From Archivesica marissinica (lineage: Eukaryota; Mollusca; Bivalvia; Venerida; Vesicomyidae), in NCBI GenBank assembly GCA_014843695.1, contig CM026395.1, positions 48,328,813 to 48,392,812 on the forward strand: 64,000 nt of DNA, given 5' to 3'. Below the pieces are notes generated by a model. That model was given only the letters and a program-made list of their open reading frames with translations, was not told where the DNA came from and did not search any database. The position numbers and the translations under genes were made by a program. Positions 1 through 12,045 of the stretch are shown here, in pieces. Position 1 is the stretch's first letter, and each line of letters starts with the position of its first letter.

Positions 1-273
1 NNNNNNNNNNNNNNNNNNNNNNNNNNNNNNNNNNNNNNNNNNNNNNNNNNNNNNNNNNNNNNNNNNNNNNNNNNNNNNNNNNNNNNNNNNNNNNNNNNNN
101 NNNNNNNNNNNNNNNNNNNNNNNNNNNNNNNNNNNNNNNNNNNNNNNNNNNNNNNNNNNNNNNNNNNNNNNNNNNNNNNNNNNNNNNNNNNNNNNNNNNN
201 NNNNNNNNNNNNNNNNNNNNNNNNNNNNNNNNNNNNNNNNNNNNNNNNNNNNNNNNNNNNNNNNNNNNNNNNN
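1..273. other. assembly gap (N)
   Basis: Run of N at the window start. The 25-bp satellite begins at the first called base, so the true left edge of that array is hidden. Confidence 0.99.
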
Positions 274-3200
274 GATATATAGGGTATAAGGGAGGGTTGA
301 TATATAGGGTATAAGGGAGGGTTGATATATAGGGTATAAGGGAGGGTTGATATATAGGGTATACGGGAGGGTTGATATATAGGGTATACGGGAGGGTTGA
401 TATATAGGGTATAAGGGAGGGTTGATATATAGGGTATAAGGGAGGGTTGATATATAGGGTATAAGGGAGGGTTGATATATAGGGTATAAGGGAGGGTTGA
501 TATATAGGGTATAAGGGAGGGTTGATATATAGGATATAAGGGAGGGTTGATATATAGGGTATAAGGGAGGGTTGATATATAGGGTATACGGGAGGGTTGA
601 TATATAGGGTATACGGGAGGGTTGATATATAGGGTATAAGGGAGGGTTGATATATAGGGTATAAGTTGATATATAGGGTATCGGGAGGGTTGATATATAG
701 GGTATAGGGAGGGTTGATATATAGGGTATAAGGGAGGGTTGATATATAGGGTATAAGGGAGGGTTGATATATAGGGTATACGGGAGGGTTGATATATAGG
801 GTATAAGGGAGGGTTTATATAGGATATACGGGAGGGTTGATATATAGGTATGGGATAATTAGGGTATACGGGAGGGTTGATATATAGGGTATAAGGGAGG
901 GTTGATATATAGGTATAAGGGAGGGTTGATATATAGGGTATAAGGGAGGGTGTTGTTGTATATAGGTATGGAGGTTGATATATAGGGTATACGGGAGGGT
1001 TGATATATAGGGTATAAGGGATGGTTGATATATAGGATATAAGGGAGGGTTGATATATAGGGTATAAGGGAGGGTTGATATATAGGGTATAAGGGAGGGT
1101 TGATATATAGGGTATACGGGAGGGTTGATATATAGGGTATACGGGAGGGTTGATATATAGGGTATACGGGAGGGTTGGTATATAGGGTATACGGGAGGGT
1201 TGATATATAGGGTATAAGGGAGGGTTGATATATAGGGTATACGGGATGGTTGATATATAGGGTATACGGGAGGGTTGATATATAGGGTATACGGGAGGGT
1301 TGATATATAGGGTATACGGGAGGGTTGATATATAGGGTATACGGGAGGGTTGATATATAGGATATAAGGGAGGGTTGATATATAGGGTATACGGGAGGGT
1401 TGATATATAGGGTATAAGGGAGGGTTGATATATAGGGTATAAGGCAGGGTTGATATATAGGGTATAAGGCAGGGTTGATATATAGGGTATAAGGGAGGGT
1501 TGATATATAGGATATACGGGAGGGTTGATATATAGGGTATAAGGGAGGGTTGATATATAGGGTATACGGGAGGGTTGATATATAGGGTATACGGGAGGGT
1601 TGATATATAGGGTATAAGGGAGGGTTGATATATAGGATATAAGGGAGGGTTGATATATAGGGTATAAGGGATGGTTGATATATAGGATATAAGGGAGGGT
1701 TGATATATAGGGTATACGGGAGGGTTGATATATAGGGTATAAGGGAGGGTTGATATATAGGGTATACGGGAGGGTTGATATATAGGGTATAAGGGAGGGT
1801 TGATATATAGGGTATAAGGGAGGGTTGATATATAGGGTATACGGGAGGGTTGATATATAGGGTATACGGGAGGGTTGATATATAGGGTATAAGGGAGGGT
1901 TGATATATAGGGTATAAGGGAGGGTTGATATATAGGGTATAAGGGAGGGTTGATATATAGGGTATAAGGGAGGGTTGATATATAGGGTATAAGGGAGGGT
2001 TGATATATAGGGTATACGGGAGGGTTGATATATAGGGTATAAGGGAGGGTTGATATATAGGTATAGGAGGGTTGATATATAGGGTATACGGGAGGGTTGA
2101 TATATAGGGTATACGGGAGGGTTGATATATAGGGTATACGGGAGGGTTGATATATAGGGTATAAGGAGGGTTGATATATAGGGTATAGGAGGGTTGATAT
2201 ATAGGGTATAAGGGAGGGTTGATATATAGGGTATACGGGAGGGTTGATATATAGGGTATAAGGGAGGGTTGATATATAGGATATAAGGAGGGTTGATATA
2301 TAGGGTATACGGGAGGGTTGATATATAGGATATAAGGGAGGGTTGATATATAGGGTATACGGGAGGGTTGATATATAGGGTATAAGGGAGGGTTGATATA
2401 TAGGGTATAAGGGAGGGTTGATATATAGGGTATAAGGGAGGGTTGATATATATGGTATAAGGGAGGGTTGATATATAGGGTATACGGGAGGGTTGATATA
2501 TAGGGTATAAGGGAGGGTTGATATATAGGGTATACGGGAGGGTTGATATATAGGGTATAAGGGAGGGTTGATATATAGGGTATAAGGGAGGGTTGATATA
2601 TAGGGTATACGGGAGGGTTGATATATAGGGTATACGGGAGGGTTGATATATAGGGTATACGGGAGGGTTGATATATAGGATATAAGGGAGGGTTGATATA
2701 TAGGGTATAAGGGAGGGTTGATATATAGGGTATAAGGGAGGGTTGATATATAGGGTATAAGGGAGGGTTGATATATAGGGTATAAGGGAGGGTTGATATA
2801 TAGGGTATAAGGCAGGGTTGGTATATAGGGTATAAGGGAGGGTTGATATATAGGGTATAAGGGAGGGTTGATATATAGGGTATACGGGAGGGTTGATATA
2901 TAGGGTATACGGGAGGGTTGATATATAGGGTATACGGGAGGGTTGATATATAGGATATAAGGGAGGGTTGATATATAGGATATAAGGGAGGGTTGATATA
3001 TAGGGTATAAGGGAGGGTTGATATATAGGGTATACGGGAGGGTTGATATATAGGGTATAAGGGATAGTTGATATATAGGATATACTATACAGGATGGTTG
3101 ATATATAGGGTATACGGGAGGGTTGATATATAGGATATAAGGGAGGGTTGATATATAGGGTATACGGGAGGGTTGATATATAGGGTATAAGGGATGGTTG

Positions 3201-4734
3201 ATATATAGGATATAAGGCAGGGTTGATATATAGGATATAAGGGAGGGTTGATATATAGGATATAAGGGATGGTTGATATATAGGGTATACGGGAGGGTTG
3301 ATATATAGGGTATAAGGCAGGGTTGATATATAGGGTATAAGGCAGGGTTGGTATATAGGGTATAAGGGATGGTTGATATATATGGTATAAGGGAGGGTTG
3401 ATATATAGGGTATACGGGAGGGTTGATATATAGGATATAAGGGAGGGTTGATATATAGGGTATACGGGAGGGTTGATATATAGGGTATAAGGCATGGTTG
3501 ATATATAGGGTATATGGGAGGGTTGATATATAGGGTATATGGCAGGGTTGATATATAGGGTATACGGGAGGGTTGATATATAGGGTATAAGGGATGGTTG
3601 ATATATAGGGTATATGGGAGGGTTGATATATAGGGTATATGGGAGGGTTGATATATAGGGTATACGGGAGGGTTGATATATAGGGTATACGGGAGGGTTG
3701 ATATATAGGATATAAGGGAGGGTTGATATATAGGGTATACGGGAGGGTTGATATATAGGGTATAAGGGAGGGTTGATATATAGGGTATAAGGGAGGGTTG
3801 ATATATAGGGTATAAGGGATGGTTGATATATAGGGTATAAGGGAGGGTTGATATATAGGGTATACGGGAGGGTTGATATATAGGGTATACGGGAGGGTTG
3901 ATATATAGGGTATACGGGAGGGTTGATATATAGGATATAAGGGAGGGTTGATATATAGGGTATAAGGGAGGGTTGATATATAGGGTATAAGGGAGGGTTG
4001 ATATATAGGGTATACGGGAGGGTTGATATATAGGGTATAAGGGAGGGTTGATATATAGGATATACGGGAGGGTTGATATATAGGATATAAGGGATGGTTG
4101 ATATATAGGGTATACGGGAGGGTTGATATATAGGGTATAAGGGAGGGTTGATATATAGGGTATAAGGGAGGGTTGATATATAGGATATAAGGGAGGGTTG
4201 ATATATAGGATATAAGGGATGGTTGATATATAGGGTATACGGGAGGGTTGATATATAGGGTATAAGGCAGGGTTGATATATAGGGTATAAGGCAGGGTTG
4301 ATATATAGGATATAAGGCAGGGTTGATATATAGGGTATAAGGGAGGGTTGATATATAGGATATAAGGGAGGGTTGATATATAGGGTATACGGGATGGTTG
4401 ATATATAGGGTATACGGGATGGTTGATATATAGGGTATACGGGAGGGTTGATATATAGGGTATATGGGAGGGTTGATATATAGGGTATACGGGAGGGTTG
4501 ATATATAGGGTATAAGGGAGGGTTGATATATAGGGTATACGGGAGGGTTGATATATAGGATATAAGGGATGGTTGATATATAGGGTATAAGGGATGGTTG
4601 ATATATAGGGTATAAGGGAGGGTTGATATATAGGGTATAAGGGAGGGTTGATATATAGGGTATAAGGCAGGGTTGATATATAGGATATAAGGGAGGGTTG
4701 ATATATAGGATATACGGGAGGGTTGATATATAGG
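274..4734. repeat. 25-bp satellite array, about 178 copies
   Basis: The unit contains GATATATAGGGTATAAGG followed by GAGGGTT, 25 bases in all. Common variants are TATAAG/TATACG, GGGAGGG/GGCAGGG/GGGATGG and TATAGGG/TATAGGA. The G-strand has closely spaced GGG runs. Because 25 is not a multiple of 3 and the unit has no minus-strand stop in any phase, the minus strand reads open for more than 1,300 codons as a 25-residue repeat. I regard that as a by-product, not a gene. The array ends sharply near 4734. Confidence 0.97.
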
Positions 4735-5029
4735 AAAGAAGCCGAGCACGATCCAATATGTATCATATTAGACTGTATAAGGCGCGTCGCGCCGTACACA
4801 GTGTCAATTGTTTACATGTAATCTGTTTGGGGCTTATATCTTACTTAACAAGATCTTACTCTATAAAATTGATAATTTCGTTTAGTTATGAATACCAACG
4901 ATGATTTGATATTATAATACTCTGGCCTACTTGAGAGCAGTCTAATATTTATTGGGAATAATTACATGCGATGATAAATGGTCCATGTCGAAGATAAGAA
5001 TAATTTTATACTATATTTAACCTTGATTT
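4735..5029. other. intergenic, no gene seen
   Basis: AT-rich single-copy-looking sequence between the 25-bp satellite and a SINE. No ORF, RNA gene or repeat is recognised. Confidence 0.6.
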
Positions 5030-5297
5030 ATTTTACAACGATTGCGAAACAGGTTTTAACAACTTATATTAATCACTCTCGTTAGCGCGGATGAAAGCGT
5101 AAATGTGGTCATTCGTGTGGGAGGAAACCGGAATATCCGGAGAAAACCCACCTGTCCGATCTGGCGACCACCGTACCATCTCACATACTCCCCGGTCCGA
5201 GGATCGAACCCGGGTTTCATTGGTGAGACGCCCGAGGATCGAAGCCGGGTTGCATTGGTGAGAAGCGAGCGCGCTAACCACTGTGCTAGTCGGACAT
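5030..5297 (-). mobile_element. tRNA-derived SINE, family C, with duplicated box B segment
   Basis: On the minus strand the element starts with a tRNA-like head (box A-like TAGCACAGTGGTTAGC, box B-like GTTCGATCCTC). It continues through a body that includes CAGATCGGACAGGTGGG and CCTCCCACACGAATGACC, and ends in the tail TTAATATAAGTTGTTAA with TTTCGCAATCGTTG. The same element is on the plus strand at 42530-42772. Here the segment around box B (ACCAATG to the TCCTCGG side) is present twice in tandem, about 37 bp per unit. Confidence 0.85.
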
Positions 5298-5508
5298 CAT
5301 ACAATATATAGCATACTAGTGGATGGATATAGGAATAGCACACAATTTAATGTGAAAATGTATTGTGACCTGTTTACCTGTGATATACATGTACATGTAC
5401 TCCAATATACACTGTTTCTGGTTTGCGGTTTCCTAATACTGATTGTATTTGTCCCCGATGAACACGTGCATTAACTAAATATGCATTCTGAGCATGTATT
5501 AGTTTATA

Positions 5509-5700
5509 CAAATTTGTTTTTAGCTAGATTGCAGTTCTTGAAATATTAGATTAATCGCTCTCGAAACCTCATTCCTATCGATCGGATAGTGTACATTATC
5601 TATATCACCATGAGGAAGAGGGAAGTTGCAATGTGGAATTTAAGTGAATTGTCTAAGGGAACAATCGTAATGGCTACAGCTTGGTGGGAACTCTGTGCAT
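5509..5700 (-). mobile_element. tRNA-derived SINE, family B (degraded)
   Basis: It matches, in reverse, the SINE at 40730-40965: GAGACCTCATTCCT-like, GTGGAATTTAAGTG and CAATCGTAATGGCT blocks are recognisable. The head is decayed and the body carries a small insertion with ATCGATCGG. Confidence 0.7.
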
Positions 5701-6454
5701 CTTATACCTGGAGCGATTAGGTACATGCACATATATCAGTTCAACACTTTCAGTTATTCTAATTCGAACGTAATTAAAACAGTTCGACTCTTCGACAAAA
5801 CAATGATAATGCTACAAACTACCTTGTCTCAGGATTTGTTCCAACAAGTGCCAATATCAGTAACCATGTACATCTGTTAACTATCTAACGAGTTACACCT
5901 CCCCCACCCCGCGCTTTGGTACATGTTGCAACTTACAACAGAACTACCTTCGTGGGTGCACATTCTTTAAGATCTAGAATCAAGATTGAATGAACGGTTA
6001 TCCCGCATTGACTCTCAACTATGTAATAAAAATCTATGGCAGAATATTATAAATAGAGACGTGGATTATTGTCAACAATTGGCACTTTAAAGCAATCAAT
6101 AACTCGGGTACAAATGTATTTACAAAGTTTGCATTGTTAAACATATTAAATAGTTGACTGTGAATGAACTGTTCAGGTAAGCATAGGTAAAACTATGAAC
6201 GAGCTAGGTGTGGGGGGAAATGTAAATTATAGGCTCCAACAATGTCCTAATCTGATTATGTGTGATTGTTCAATATGTATTATATTCGGAAATAAAATAT
6301 GTTTAAATTAACAATTTCGTGTGTGTGCTTGCGTGCGTAATAATTGGTGTATTTGTGAATATGAACGTAGGTTGTTCTTGACTAGACATATTAACAAAAC
6401 ACGGTTGTATAAGCTGAGCTCTATCAATTAATAGTTGTCTTAAATCATCATATA
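5701..6454. other. intergenic, no gene seen
   Basis: AT-rich sequence without a recognisable gene or repeat. Confidence 0.5.
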
Positions 6455-6855
6455 GGTAGGTTACACTCAATGATACCACTGTAACCTATCATCACTGATG
6501 GTCACGGGTTCAAGCCCCGCTGATACCATGTAACCTATCATCACTGATGGTCACGGGTCAAGCCCCGCTGATACCACTGTAACCTATCATCACTGATGTC
6601 ACGGGTTCAAGCCCCGCTGATACCACTGTAACCTATCATCACTGATGGTCACGGGTTCAAGCCCCGCTGATACCACTGTAACCTATCATCACTGATGGTC
6701 GGGTTGGTGCAGACCGTTTCTATTTATGTGAAAACATTATTACGGAGGTTGGCCGATGAACCAGGTACTGAGACAGCCCAGGAAAGGTGATGTTAGATAA
6801 ACTTCCAGTCACTCTATTAAATGGGCAACCGGTACCGATGTTAAATAAAAAGAAG
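6455..6855 (+). mobile_element. tRNA-Ser/Leu-like SINE, family D, head expanded into a 50-bp tandem repeat
   Basis: A 50-bp segment beginning GATACCACTGTAACC and containing the box B-like GGGTTCAAGCCCC starts at 6472, 6522, 6570, 6619 and 6669, so about five copies. The SINE body then follows (TTACGGAGGTTGG, AGCCCAGGAAAGG) and ends in the tail GGGCAACCGGTACCGATG-TTAAATAAA. Related full copies are at 28293-28535 and 43826-44052. Confidence 0.8.
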
Positions 6856-7143
6856 ATAAAAAAGACAAGAGAGAGAATGGATCTGTGCGAGCACTATATT
6901 ATTTATTTTTGACCGGATGGATATAATTCATTATTATTATTTCCGAAATAACTACTTCAGTGTTAATTCATAGAATATAGTATTGTAACCAGCTTCATGC
7001 ATGGCAACTTTGCATATCTCAGCCGGCTCAGTGGTTTATGGGAAGTCCTTTTTAGAAAATCATGTGATACCTACGACCGTTTAACAGTATTCTATTAATT
7101 GATGTTATATATAAATTAACTTACAATTTGAAAGTAATTAATC

Positions 7144-7396
7144 AGACGGATCTGTAGTCCAGTGGTTAACACGCTGGACTGGTAATCCAGGGTTGGCACG
7201 TTCGATCTCCCGTCTGACCATACTAAAATTAACAGTCTTTCAGATGGGACTTTAAGCTGAGGTCTCGTGTTGGTTCTTTACATAGTACTTGCAAAGTGTA
7301 TGCACTATCCTCCAACAATCTCAATTGACTAGTCTCTTCAGGAGGCGTCACCCATATTGGCAACCGGCAGCGACGATAAATAAACGTAAAACACAA
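7144..7396 (+). mobile_element. tRNA-derived SINE, family A
   Basis: The head has a 7-bp terminal pairing CAGACGG/CCGTCTG, an anticodon-arm-like CTGGACTGGTAATCCAG (anticodon-position GGT) and a box B-like GTTCGATC. The body reads AACAGTCTTTCAGATGGGAC and GAGGTCTCGTGTTGG, then CTCTTCAGGAGGCGTC. The tail is GGCAACCGGCAGCGACG-ATAAATAAACG. It is a SINE head, not a functional tRNA gene: the T arm does not pair and copies recur with the same body. Confidence 0.88.
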
Positions 7397-8423
7397 GTAA
7401 TTATAAATATAAATAAAAAGTGACATTTTTGTCACTGGGAGAAAATAATACAAATATCTGAGAGAGAAAAACAATCCGAGTTACGCCGATTTCGAAAAAT
7501 GTCACCAACGATAGGCTTGTGTAAACTTGATATATTAATACATTTTAAATATAATATTAGTATAAGCATACTACACTATAGAGTATATTAAATGTATGTT
7601 ACTCACCCTCTGATATCATCTACCTTAACCTTAGTTGTCTACTCGATGTTTGACACACGTTGTAATGTGAATTATTGTGAAGCGATTTGTCATCACTTTG
7701 GCTATTCGTAGAATTCTGCACGAATACCATGAAAGAATAATATATGGCCGTGTGTATTAATAGACATATATAAACGTACCATATAGAGATAATGATTGTA
7801 CGCCAGGCATAGAATTAGTATAATATTATGTTGTATGTCATAGCAACTGCATGCATTGTATATATATCTCGGACGGCTCACTGGTCTGTACGAAGTCTGT
7901 TCATTTATATTTCCAATCTTTCATTTCTTTTGATACCACATCCACGGTGAAGAGGTATTCAAATCAAACTGAAAAACAGCATATATATTTCAAATGTAAT
8001 GTGTTGCATAGCTAGTGCTAACCTGTGAATAACGTCACTGTGTTTACACACTATATTCTTCCGCCAAATAATACAGTATACAAACCATCAGTTTGCAATG
8101 GCCTGCCTTCTTATACCGCATCGTTTCTACACATCAACTAGTCTGAAGTCTTCTCAAGTCACATAATTTCTCATGAAACACAAAAACCATACACTGCCTG
8201 TCATGAAAATGCATTTTTACCAAAAAGGAAAATGAACTATATTAGTTATTGGGACTACATTCGATGCATTTCTGCCTATTTACGAAATTCATATACAACC
8301 TGAATCATTCAGTAGAAGTTGCACGTATCGGATCTTATTATTATGGTACGCTGTAACTTCAACACGTGATCAAAACAGTTTTATTCATAAATATCAGCAT
8401 AGCAGACAACTCTTTTACAAATT
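7397..8423. other. intergenic, no gene seen
   Basis: AT-rich; no recognisable ORF or repeat. Part of it may be decayed 5' sequence of the LINE that follows, but I cannot show this. Confidence 0.5.
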
Positions 8424-9940
8424 TGAAATTAACAAACAGTTTCAGTCTGTATTCAGCTCCAAATCTCCATTAAGACTTACCTCCCTATGTAAAATGGAAA
8501 TTTATGACACAAATGGAAACCTGAATGGTCAATACATTCCAAACATGAATGAGCTCACGGTAAGTTCAAAGTCAAACGCCGCCAACTATAGGCCTATCTC
8601 ACTGACATGTGTTCTATGCAAGGTTTTAGAACATATAGTTTCCTCTTCGATAGCAAAACACCTCACTAACCACAGTATTCTGTACCATTTGCAGTATGGT
8701 TTTAGAGAAAAACGGTCATGCGTGACCCAATTATTAATGCTAGTCAATGACTTGGTTACCTCTGTCTACAATAAGCATCAGGTAGATCTCATCCTATTAG
8801 ACTTCAGTAAGGTTCTCGACAAAGTCAATCACGAGACAGTACTACTAAAATGCATGACACTGGAGTCAGATGTCAACAATGTAGGTGCTTTAAGAGTTTT
8901 TCTAAATAATATATTCCAGTTAGTTGTCCTTAATGGTATTAGTTCAGAAGCCATCCCTAGGTCTTCTGGACCCCTGCTATGCCCACCCTATATAAACGAC
9001 CTCTCACAAAACATCAGTTCCAAAGTCCGTATCTTTGTAGATGATACTGCAGTATATCTATCACTGACATCTGCAAATGAGTCGATCACACTCCACAACG
9101 ATCTTAAGATGTTAGAAGAGTGGGAATCTGCGTGGGACATGGAATTTAACCCCTTCAAATGTCAAGGTATCCACGTCACCAGAAGGAAACATCCTATTCT
9201 CAGTCAATATCAACTCCATGGAGTCCTCAGCCAAACACCTTGGCGTGGATATCTCAAATAACCTGTCGTGGGACATATATAGGTCAACAAAGAAAGCTAA
9301 TCAAGCATTAGGGTTTCTACGAAGAAACATCCATGTCAAATCCAAACCCATTAAGTCCATGGCTTACCAGACACTATTGAGACCCCAGCTGGAATATGCC
9401 TCTGCTATTTAGTCGCCCCATACCCAAACATTGATAGACCATATTGAATGTGTCCAGCGAAGATAAAGGCTGACTTCTATCGTACCTCTAGTGTAACAGA
9501 CATGCTCCATTCCCTAAACCTACGCAGACTAGACCAACGACGTGTTGACAGTAGGTTATCCCTTTTTTATAATGATCTCGTTGCTATCCCATTGAACATT
9601 ACCTAGTTCCCCTCTCCCGTCATGCCAGTCCTTAATATATAGGTTAATTACAGCAACTACAGACTATTACTAGTTTTCCTTTTTTCCAAGAACCATTTAT
9701 AATTGGAACAATCTCCCCCCCCGGACATTGCCCATCTCCCTACCATAGAGCAATTCAATACAACTGTTTGCTGTATTGATCATGCCAGCCCATAGTTGTT
9801 CTGCCTAGCTGCTTTTAAACTCTGAACCCAACTTATCTTTCATTACTTTCGTATATTTATGCTTTTAACTACTCATACTTTCAACTTCTTTGTGGTTTTG
9901 ACGCACAATATGTCTACATCCCCACGGGGGGGGCTGTCAT
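8424..9940 (+). pseudogene. decayed CR1/L2-like LINE reverse transcriptase
   Basis: This is a relic of the ORF2 polyprotein of a non-LTR retrotransposon. The RT portion is open at 8494-9261 (255 codons). It shows ANYRPISL near residue 30, LDFSKVLDKVNH at about 102-113 (palm motif A, Asp103) and FVDDT at 181-185 (catalytic motif C, usually FADDT). The motif B area is corrupted: GPLLCPPYINDL is recognisable but the preceding GVPQGS is not. The residues just before ANYRPISL jump from a region that normally lies about 90 residues upstream, so an internal deletion is likely. A frameshift near 9205-9235 moves the frame to KHLGVDISNNLSW (to 9412). After a further stop, RTSSVTDMLHSLNLRR is still readable near 9480-9530. 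The 3' flank is uncertain. Non-functional. Confidence 0.85.
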
Positions 9941-9970
9941 TAGAGGACGATAGATAGGAGTGAACCTGCG

Positions 9971-10203
9971 GCCCTAGTGTATATAAATGTACGTAAGCTC
10001 GATTGATTGCAAAGCAAGTTGTTACAGGCCCTAGTGTATATAAATGTATGTAAGCTCGATTGATTGCAAAGCAAGTTGTTACAGGCCCTAGTGTATATAA
10101 ATGTATGTAAGCTCGATTGATTGCAAAGCAAGTTGTTACAGGCCCTAGTGTATATAAATGTATGTAAGCTCGATTGATTGCAAAGCAAGTTGTTACAACT
10201 TAT
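9971..10203 (-). repeat. 57-bp tandem repeat (4 copies) made from a SINE-B tail
   Basis: Units start at 9971, 10028, 10085 and 10142, exactly 57 bp apart and nearly identical. Each contains GCTCGATTGATTGCAAAGC and AAGTTGTTAC. That is the reverse complement of the SINE-B 3' tail seen at 50100-50150. The array is therefore a local amplification of a SINE tail and forms the left half of a SINE interrupted by the MITE at 10208-10712. Confidence 0.85.
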
Positions 10204-10207
10204 TTAA

Positions 10208-10712
10208 AGCGACATTACATCGCAAAACAAATAAAATGCATCTTTTTCACGTACCACAAATTCTTCTGAATACATCGAACACTAACATTGAATCAATAAA
10301 CAGTGTTTTTGTGGTATACACACTTTCAAACGTGAAAGTAGGATTTCATATAACGGTCATACAGGCTCCTGAATTGACGTTTGTTGTCATTGAAGTAAAT
10401 ACTAAACACGCAATACTTTCGTTCAGAGATACTTTAATTAAGATTAGTCTACAAATAAATATGCATAGGCACACATGTGAGATATCACGGTACATATGTA
10501 GCATAACTCGTGTTATTCAGGATAAACGCTCTGTATTACGCATGAATGTCGACCCTATTTACATTATTTTGTTATGTCAACAAACCGCGTATACAACATT
10601 TGTTTATTTGTTGAAATAATCAGTTTTTGAGGCAAATATTGGGGGGGGGGAATTATAACAATATGAAATGACCTTCTGCAGACCTTTGCGTTTTTGCCGA
10701 TGTCGTGTCGCT
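10208..10712. mobile_element. TTAA-flanked MITE (505 bp) inside a SINE
   Basis: The element is bounded by TTAA at 10204-10207 and TTAA at 10713-10716. Its ends are inverted repeats: AGCGACATTACATCG-CAAAAC on the left, and AGCGACACGACATCGGCAAA when the right end is read in reverse, about 22 bp. The flanks are the two halves of a minus-strand SINE-B (left ends CAACTTAT, right begins TCACTTTCGAGACC), which defines the empty site. A TTAA target is typical of piggyBac-type transposition, but the ends do not begin with the usual CCC, so the family is inferred. It encodes no transposase; a 153-codon plus-strand frame crossing it resembles nothing known to me. Confidence 0.88.
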
Positions 10713-10868
10713 TTAATCACTTTCGAGACCTCATTCCTGATGGAAACCTACGCCACGAGGGAGAGTAAAGAGGCATGTGGAATTTAAATGTATTTCCTAA
10801 TGGCGCGCGCGTAATGGCTCCAGTAGGGCACAAACTCCGAGTCGTTCGCACTGCGTCCCTGATGCTAG
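10713..10868 (-). mobile_element. SINE family B, right half (split by MITE)
   Basis: It continues the minus-strand SINE whose tail lies at 9971-10203: TCACTTTCGAGACCTCATTC, GCCACGAGGGAGAG, GTGGAATTTAAATG and GTAATGGCTCCAG match the copy at 50100-50335. The head is decayed. Confidence 0.8.
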
Positions 10869-11116
10869 TAGTGAAGGCCAGTTCTAACAACGGTGTGCCA
10901 GATCACTCGACCACGGAGGCGGCATATAAGTTGTAATCTTATAATCAATGAAATAGCTCTAAGTTACTGGAACCGGACGTATTGTTATAAATGCAAACCA
11001 CGGTTGTTATAATTGTATATCATGTATTATTGTTGTTGTACTGGTCTACTGGATGATATACTTATATCAGTCGGCACATTTGTTTATAAATGTATTTATA
11101 ATGCTTATTTGACAGA

Positions 11117-11405
11117 CAGACGGGTATGTAGTCCAGTGGTAACACGCTGGACTGGTAAGCCAGGGATCGCAGGTTCGATCCCCCGTCTGACCCTAATAAA
11201 ATTAACAGTCTTTCAGATGGGACGTTAAACCGAGGTCTCGTGTTGGTGATTTACACCGTGCACGTAAAAGAACCAGAGGAGACTCTGGAATGGGTCTCTG
11301 TCTGTATCATTGCACTATCCTCCAAAATCTAAAATGACTAATCTCTTCAGGAGGCGTCGCTCATATAGGCAACCGGTAGCGACGATAAATAAACGTAAAA
11401 CACAC
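11117..11405 (+). mobile_element. tRNA-derived SINE, family A (full length)
   Basis: CAGACGG...CCGTCTG head, box A-like TAGTCCAGTGGTAACACGC and box B GGTTCGATCCC. The body has AACAGTCTTTCAGATGGGAC and ACCGTGCACGTAAAAGAACC, and the tail is GGCAACCGGTAGCGACG-ATAAATAAACG. Confidence 0.9.
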
Positions 11406-12045
11406 AATTATTTGACAGTACAGAATACGTTGCTGCTGTTAGTCAACCGGGACACTATCTTGATCTACCGAAATAATGAAAGATCCCAAACCACGACTCC
11501 CTTTATTATATTGATCAAAATGAATCCAACCAAGTCTAACCGTAATGTAATGGACAGGAGTCGCTAAAATACAACATAAAGGGACAGAAGTGGTACATCT
11601 CCATAAGTTGCTTTTAGTTTAAACTTTATTTATTAAAGTATACATTTTACAAATACGTATATATAATATACACAAATTACATAATGTAAGTATTGGATTG
11701 GAAAACAAGTTTTAACAACTTATATTAATTCCTTTCCAGAGTGGAGTTTTTAGTTATATCGTGTATTACGGTACGATCAGTACGACGAGCGAGTTGTTGT
11801 CGGATTAAGACAGTGACTTACGAGTTGTGAGATGCATTGACGAGTTATTAAATATACTAAGATATAGATACATACTATGAATTGGTTGATAGTTATATAT
11901 TGGTTCAAAATACAGAGTGTTGGAGTTACTCTATGATTTATTCGTGGCCTGAATGTAGTTTAACAATTATTCAATAGATAAGAAACGGGGTCACACTCTT
12001 CAATGGGGGCGAGGGGCAACGACACTGGGCACACACAACCGCAAA

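Noticed and set aside
815..4756. Minus-strand frame of 1,313 codons with a 25-residue repeat
   Set aside because: It is the 25-bp satellite read in rotating phase. The unit has no stop on that strand, copy number varies, and there is no unique coding sequence or splice context.
10158..10619. 153-codon plus-strand frame
   Set aside because: It starts in a SINE-tail repeat and runs through a non-coding MITE; no recognised domain.
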